The notes beneath the pieces are model-generated. The model saw only the letters and a list, made by a program, of their open reading frames with translations, made no database searches and was not told the DNA's origin. DNA of 8,943 bases from Bacteroidales bacterium UBA1217. Its GTDB lineage: Bacteria > Bacteroidota > Bacteroidia > Bacteroidales > P3. The position numbers were made by a program, and so were the translations under genes. The stretch lies in contig DBXH01000004.1 of NCBI GenBank assembly GCA_002309335.1, forward strand, positions 501-9,443. The letters are read 5' to 3'. Every line of letters begins with the position of its first letter. Position 1 is the first letter of the stretch. This document shows, piece after piece, positions 6,872-8,943 of this stretch.

Positions 6872-6891
6872 AAATCGGCATTCGCGGATTT
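6872..6891 (-). repeat. Inverted repeat in the fabH leader
   Basis: AAATCGGC (6872-6879) and GCGGATTT (6884-6891) form an inverted repeat with 7 of 8 positions paired (one G-G mismatch) around a four-base ATTC centre. It lies 23-42 bp upstream of the fabH ATG. If transcription starts further upstream it would form a small hairpin in the 5' leader; otherwise it could be an operator half-site pair. No U-run follows in the minus-strand direction at the spacing needed for an intrinsic terminator, so attenuation is not evident. Confidence 0.4.
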
Positions 6892-6977
6892 GATTATTAA
6901 TTTGCAAAATAAGAATTTTTTTTAAAAATAATTTTGTTAAAAACGATATTGGACACAATAAAACGAACAAAATGCCG

Positions 6978-7010
6978 TATTTTGGGTAAAATTCGCCTAT
7001 TTTTGGTGAA
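6978..7010 (+). repeat. Tandem 13-bp direct repeat, 20-bp period, upstream of LytTR gene
   Basis: TATTTTGGGTAAA (6978-6990) is repeated as TATTTTTGGTGAA (6998-7010), with 11 of 13 positions identical and a period of exactly 20 bp, about two helical turns. LytTR-family regulators typically bind short direct repeats with about two-turn spacing, and the second copy ends 23 bp before the start codon of a LytTR gene, so an autoregulatory operator is plausible. The second copy overlaps the -7-like element, so chance similarity between two promoter-like AT-rich stretches is the main alternative. Confidence 0.4.
6998..7005 (+). promoter_or_regulatory. Possible Bacteroidota -7 element for the LytTR gene
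   Basis: TATTTTTG exactly matches TAnnTTTG, the -7 element recognised by the unusual primary sigma factor of Bacteroidota. It would place the transcription start roughly 20-25 bp before the ATG at 7034. The expected -33 TTG at about 19-20 bp upstream is missing; the nearest TTG (6982-6984) is too close. The call therefore rests on one short element in AT-rich DNA. Confidence 0.3.
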
Positions 7011-7033
7011 CGACGTGAAATTATTTAACATTT

Positions 7034-7918
7034 ATGAGCAAAAATACAACAAAAATACCCAAATTTATGACCGAAAAGAAAGGCATCGTGCTTTTTCTTG
7101 TGACGGTTTTACTCTTTGCAATCCTATTTATTTTGATATATCAACCTGCAGGATATATGCGCGACACCCAAACTATGATTCGCTGGCATCTCCTCCCGTG
7201 GAACAAGCATATCTACACTGCTATTCAGGTCTTTATAGGATTCGTTATATTATCTACAAGCCGCATCATTTTCTATCATATTCAAAAAACACATAATTTC
7301 ACCATTCGCGATGTCGTTCTCTGGATTGTCATCGAGATAGTGATTATCACATTGGTACTTACCGTCATAGCCTCTTTTCTGAACGCTGCCGAAGATCTTG
7401 ATTTCGCTGATTTGCTGCGTCGTGTTTTTCTCAACATCCTTTTGATTCTCGTCATTCCCTATGTCGGCACGGTGCTTGTATTGATGCTCCGCGAACGCAG
7501 CCACCAGATAGAGGAACTTAACAACCTTATAGACAAGCAACAGGAGGACCGTCTGGACGTAAACGACAATATGAATTTTTACGACCGTGGCGGTAAGCTG
7601 GCGTTTTCTACCCGACGAGGCAACGTCCTTTATATTGAAGCGGCTGACAATTACAGCAACATACACTATATCAATGAAGGTAAGGAAGATACCTTTATTT
7701 TGCACAACTCGATGAAGCAGCTCGATTCATCCGACGACTACAAGGGCCTCCTCCGCTGTCATCGCGGCTATATGGTGAATATCGATAATGTTAAGCTGCT
7801 CAGGAAGGACAAGGGCGGCCTTGTCCTCGAGTTGACACAGGGTGCCCGCTCAATTCCCGTCTCGCGCACCTACACCGAACGCGTCGTCCGCTTCTTTGCC
7901 GGCGGCGACGAAGGCTAA
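7034..7918 (+). CDS. Membrane-anchored LytTR-domain transcriptional regulator
   Basis: A 294-residue one-component regulator. The N-terminal half has four predicted membrane segments (about 18-36, 60-81, 93-115 and 130-151). A charged, coiled-coil-like linker (153-175, RERSHQIEELNNLIDKQQ) leads to a C-terminal LytTR DNA-binding domain (about 188-287). LytTR hallmarks are VLYIEAADNYSNIHY (198-212), LLRCHRGYMVNIDNV (239-253) and IPVSRTYTERV (274-284). There is no receiver domain, so any signal would be sensed in or at the membrane rather than through phosphorylation. It is transcribed divergently from the fatty-acid operon with a 184-bp shared region, making that operon the first candidate target. 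The 5' part of the gene is visibly more AT-rich than the 3' part. The ATG at 7034 is the first in frame; Met12 and Met42 are less likely because they shorten or remove the first membrane segment's flank. Confidence 0.9.
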   Translation: MSKNTTKIPKFMTEKKGIVLFLVTVLLFAILFILIYQPAGYMRDTQTMIRWHLLPWNKHIYTAIQVFIGFVILSTSRIIFYHIQKTHNFTIRDVVLWIVIEIVIITLVLTVIASFLNAAEDLDFADLLRRVFLNILLILVIPYVGTVLVLMLRERSHQIEELNNLIDKQQEDRLDVNDNMNFYDRGGKLAFSTRRGNVLYIEAADNYSNIHYINEGKEDTFILHNSMKQLDSSDDYKGLLRCHRGYMVNIDNVKLLRKDKGGLVLELTQGARSIPVSRTYTERVVRFFAGGDEG

Positions 7919-7947
7919 ACAACAGTCTTTATTCTTTTAAAAGTTTT
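7919..7947. other. Short convergent intergenic gap
   Basis: These 29 bp separate the stop codons of two converging genes. They contain the perfect 10-bp palindrome CTTTTAAAAG (7934-7943), followed by a run of six T. As a hairpin it would have no loop and only A-T pairs plus one G-C pair, so it is a weak terminator candidate at best. A bidirectional terminator is expected in such a gap, but nothing convincing is visible. Confidence 0.25.
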
Positions 7948-8943
7948 TTATTCGCTGTAGTTGTGGTCAACCACAACAACGATTTGCTTGTCTGGAGCGA
8001 GAGGCTGCAGCTCTGCGGTTAGGGTGTTGACAAGGGCGGCATCGTCGTGAACAGAGATGTCGGGCACCACGTCGACCGAGAGCACCTCTTCCGGCTCGGA
8101 GTAGTAGAATCCGTGCACCTGCACAATCTCCTTGTGTCCGGCAAGGCGCTGCATTACCGCACTCTGCAGTTCGGCAATAGGACTGTTGCCGGTGGCGTTG
8201 GCGTAGATGCCGACGGTCATAATGATTCCGTAGCGCTCAAACATCAGCTGTGCTACGCGGCGCGTGAGACCGTGGATATCGTGAGCGTTCATCGTGTCGT
8301 CGACGCCAACATGCACCGAGCCTATCATCAGGTCGGGCCCGTAGTTGTGCAGGATGAGGTCGAACACACCGTGCACACCCTTCACATAGGCAATTTCGCG
8401 CTTGATTTTGCGCGTCAGCTCAGGCGAGACTTTCTTGCCTAACAGTTCGTTGATGGGCGAAGCCAGCATCTCGAAGCCCGCTTTGACGATGAGCAGCGAG
8501 ATTGCGGCACCGAGCCAGCCGTCGATGGAGACGCCCCACAGCAGCATTATGCCCGCCGAGATAAGTGTGGCGAGGGTGATAATGGCGTCGAACAGAGCGT
8601 CGGAGCCTGACGCCACCAGCGCGTCGCTGTTCAGCTGCTCTCCCTTGCGCTTCACATAGCGGCCCAGCAGCAGTTTGACGACGATGGCCACGATGATGAC
8701 CACCAACGTCACGGTGGTATAGCTTGGCTCGGTGGGGACGAAGATTTTCTTCACCGACTCTACCAGCGAGGTCACGCCAGCAGCCAGCACGATGAGGGCA
8801 ATGATGATGGCGCTGAAGTACTCCACGCGGCCGTAACCGAAGGGGTGCTCGCGGTCGGGCGGACGTTGCGAGAGCTTGGCGCCCACGATGGTGATGACGC
8901 TCGAGAGGGCGTCGCTGAGGTTGTTGACGGCATCCATCACGAT
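7948..8943 (-). CDS. Cation diffusion facilitator family metal transporter (5' end cut by window)
   Basis: Inner-membrane divalent-metal exporter of the CDF family. The frame is open to the right edge, so TM1 and part of TM2 are missing; the GTG at 8940 is an internal Val, not a start. Counting that Val as residue 1, TM2 carries DAVNNLSDALSS (metal-site pair N6/D10). The loop has PPDREHPFGYGRVEYFSA, a strong family motif. TM3 is about 43-62, TM4 74-92, TM5 109-136 with D114/D118 (SDALFDA), and TM6 141-160. A cytoplasmic ferredoxin-like domain follows (about 172-246), then a second, similar stretch (about 255-326). The Asn-Asp plus Asp-Asp quartet differs from the His-containing zinc type, so the metal (Mn, Fe, Co, Zn) is uncertain. 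It converges on the LytTR gene with a 29-bp gap and has no evident link to the lipid operon. Confidence 0.93.
   Translation of the reverse strand: MVMDAVNNLSDALSSVITIVGAKLSQRPPDREHPFGYGRVEYFSAIIIALIVLAAGVTSLVESVKKIFVPTEPSYTTVTLVVIIVAIVVKLLLGRYVKRKGEQLNSDALVASGSDALFDAIITLATLISAGIMLLWGVSIDGWLGAAISLLIVKAGFEMLASPINELLGKKVSPELTRKIKREIAYVKGVHGVFDLILHNYGPDLMIGSVHVGVDDTMNAHDIHGLTRRVAQLMFERYGIIMTVGIYANATGNSPIAELQSAVMQRLAGHKEIVQVHGFYYSEPEEVLSVDVVPDISVHDDAALVNTLTAELQPLAPDKQIVVVVDHNYSE

Larger units (their letters stand above)
6850..7033. promoter_or_regulatory. Divergent promoter region between fabH operon and LytTR gene
   Basis: This 184-bp AT-rich gap has no credible gene and must hold the start signals for both the minus-strand operon and the plus-strand regulator. 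On the minus strand the nearest match to the Bacteroidota -7 element (TAnnTTTG) is TATTTTG at 6911-6905, one base short of ideal spacing and with no clear TTG at -33. On the plus strand TATTTTTG at 6998-7005 fits the -7 element. Other contents are an imperfect hairpin (6872-6891), long A/T runs (6914-6931) and a tandem direct repeat (6978-7010). The region is short enough that one regulator bound here could affect both genes. Confidence 0.6.

Noticed and set aside
6914..6942. A/T-run stretch as an origin or phase-variable tract
   Set aside because: The runs are mixed A and T of modest length in a promoter region, with no DnaA-box cluster and no long homopolymer. Ordinary AT-rich promoter DNA explains them.
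6934..7296. Plus-strand frame of 120 codons overlapping the start of the LytTR gene
   Set aside because: It runs in another frame over the AT-rich 5' end of the LytTR gene and through the promoter region. Its product has no recognisable feature, while the overlapping frame gives clear membrane helices and a LytTR domain.
7250..7705. Minus-strand frame of 151 codons inside the LytTR gene
   Set aside because: It is antisense to a well-supported gene. Its hydrophobic stretches mirror the membrane-segment codons of the plus-strand gene.
7934..7949. CTTTTAAAAG palindrome with T-run as an intrinsic terminator
   Set aside because: It has no loop, only 5-bp arms and a single G-C pair type, so it would not form a stable hairpin. 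It is kept only as a note on the convergent gap.
8938..8940. GTG at 8940 as the start codon of the cation transporter
   Set aside because: CDF proteins have a whole first membrane helix before the DAVNNLSD segment, so the real start is beyond the right edge and this GTG is an internal Val.

Overview
The window looks like part of a Bacteroidota (probably Bacteroidales) chromosome. Coding density is high, genes have moderate GC, and the gaps between them are short and AT-rich. Starts are preceded by A-rich stretches rather than Shine-Dalgarno sites, and the protein families match gut Bacteroidales. Assignment below order level is not possible from sequence reading alone. No RNA genes, mobile elements or CRISPR arrays were seen.

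Layout: positions 1-6849 hold eight minus-strand genes that read as one operon. In transcription order they are fabH (KAS III), fabF (KAS II), a FabZ-type hot-dog dehydratase, fabG, an acyl carrier protein, etfB, etfA and an acyl-CoA dehydrogenase whose 3' end runs off the left edge. Gaps are 2-40 bp. A 184-bp AT-rich region (6850-7033) separates this operon from a divergent plus-strand gene for a four-TM membrane protein with a C-terminal LytTR DNA-binding domain (7034-7918). Converging on it from the right edge is a 5'-truncated minus-strand cation diffusion facilitator (7948-8943).

How the genes fit together: FabH primes, FabF elongates, FabG reduces the 3-ketoacyl-ACP and FabZ dehydrates it, all on the locally encoded ACP. 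The usual fourth enzyme, an enoyl-ACP reductase (FabI/FabK/FabL/FabV), is absent. Its place in gene order is taken by an ETF pair plus an acyl-CoA dehydrogenase, the family that interconverts acyl and 2-enoyl thioesters. EtfB carries the TAQVGP-type nucleotide loop associated with NADH-linked, bifurcating-type ETFs. The main hypothesis is a self-contained accessory acyl-chain pathway, distinct from housekeeping fatty-acid synthesis, in which an ETF/ACAD system handles the 2,3-saturation state of the chain. The divergent membrane LytTR protein is a candidate local regulator. A 20-bp-period direct repeat just upstream of its own start could be its operator. These pathway and regulatory links are inferences from gene order and motifs.
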